A DNA stretch of 64,000 nt, taken from NCBI GenBank assembly GCA_903834765.1, contig CAILKE010000057.1:18726-82725 (forward strand), read 5' to 3'. Made by a program: the position numbers and the translations under genes. Below, piece after piece: positions 63,678-64,000 of the stretch. Source of the DNA: an uncultured Bacteroidota bacterium (GTDB lineage Bacteria; Bacteroidota; Bacteroidia; B-17B0; Aurantibacillaceae). Under the pieces are notes generated by a model, which saw nothing but the letters and a program-made list of their open reading frames with translations, was not told the DNA's origin and made no database searches. The first letter of the stretch is position 1, and each line of letters begins with the position of its first letter.

Positions 63678-63963
63678 TTACAATTTTATTTTTTTTAATT
63701 TTTCCTCCACTACTTACTTCTATTTGCATAGGTATATTTATTGGTTGATTAATAGCAGAAGATATCTCTGGTACTTTTACACTTTCTTCTTTTTCATTGA
63801 TAATATTATTTAAATAATGAAAAGATATTAAAAGTTTAAAATATATAGAATTTACTATATGAAAAAAATTTTCATGTACAACTTCTTTATCACCTATTTT
63901 TTTCTTAATAAAATTTGAAAAAATTTTAAAAGAAGTATCAAAAGTATTTACTTTCTCTGTCAT
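63658..63963 (-). CDS. Small hypothetical protein overlapping the DGQHR gene
   Basis: 101 residues, MTEKVNTFDTSFKIFSNFIKKKIGDK onward, ending SGGKIKKNKIVSEKKKK. It has a helical middle (FFHIVNSIYFKLLISFHYLNNII), a polar segment and a Lys-rich tail; no family recognised. It overlaps the longer form of the next gene by 20 bases, so they may be co-translated. It shares the AT-rich composition of that gene. Confidence 0.45.
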   Translation of the reverse strand: MTEKVNTFDTSFKIFSNFIKKKIGDKEVVHENFFHIVNSIYFKLLISFHYLNNIINEKEESVKVPEISSAINQPINIPMQIEVSSGGKIKKNKIVSEKKKK

Positions 63964-64000
63964 AAATTCAATTGAATCATTTTTAAAAAAATTTATATAT

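Overview
The window is a chromosomal stretch of an AT-rich Bacteroidota bacterium. The signs are three secreted proteins with C-terminal type IX secretion sorting domains, a TonB receptor paired with a DUF4249 lipoprotein, DUF5686 and DUF4465 proteins, TPR-SpoIIE phosphatases, menaquinone synthesis by the futalosine route, promoters of the TTTG / TAnnTTTG type, and few Shine-Dalgarno sequences. The order cannot be fixed from the sequence. No rRNA, tRNA, CRISPR array or insertion sequence was seen.

Layout. 1-8300: a partial endo/exonuclease, an FKBP isomerase lipoprotein, a flavin halogenase-like enzyme, a GNAT acetyltransferase, adenine deaminase, a methyltransferase, an alpha/beta hydrolase and thymidine kinase. 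8370-17724: a small conserved protein coupled to an M28 peptidase with a probable poly-T frameshift, a carboxyltransferase (PccB-like), an MbnH/MbnP di-heme enzyme and copper-protein pair beside a secreted YHYH protein, and an RNA helicase. 17858-33062: a TSUP permease, RadA, two SpoIIE-type phosphatases, a divergent SDR, secreted T9SS proteins, the TonB/DUF4249 pair, a CPBP protease and an L,D-transpeptidase. 33063-44180: a 104-bp tandem duplication, a GlcD-like FAD enzyme, an MntR-MntH-Usp metal cassette, a PIN-domain toxin-antitoxin pair, flavoenzymes, DUF5686 and LptB. 44192-52558: TspO, an M13 peptidase, mqnB-mqnD, a pterin synthase with FolE, an inositol-phosphatase homologue, an Old Yellow Enzyme and an alcohol dehydrogenase.

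52785-62537 is a sulfur-amino-acid locus. A promoter is followed by a SAM-I riboswitch, a 39-codon reading frame ending in CCCCSMC, a run of hairpins and a 78-residue unknown protein. Then come metY, metX, homoserine dehydrogenase, a peroxiredoxin, a dead ferredoxin-NADP reductase fragment, an OsmC protein, metZ, cysD and cysN. The Cys-codon leader behind a SAM riboswitch looks like two-input control (SAM plus charged Cys-tRNA) and is the most interesting signal here.

The last ~1.4 kb (62538-64000) looks foreign: more AT-rich, lysine/asparagine/isoleucine-rich, with a DGQHR-motif protein. It may be a transferred island or an assembly junction. Several dispersed palindromic repeat families punctuate the intergenic gaps.
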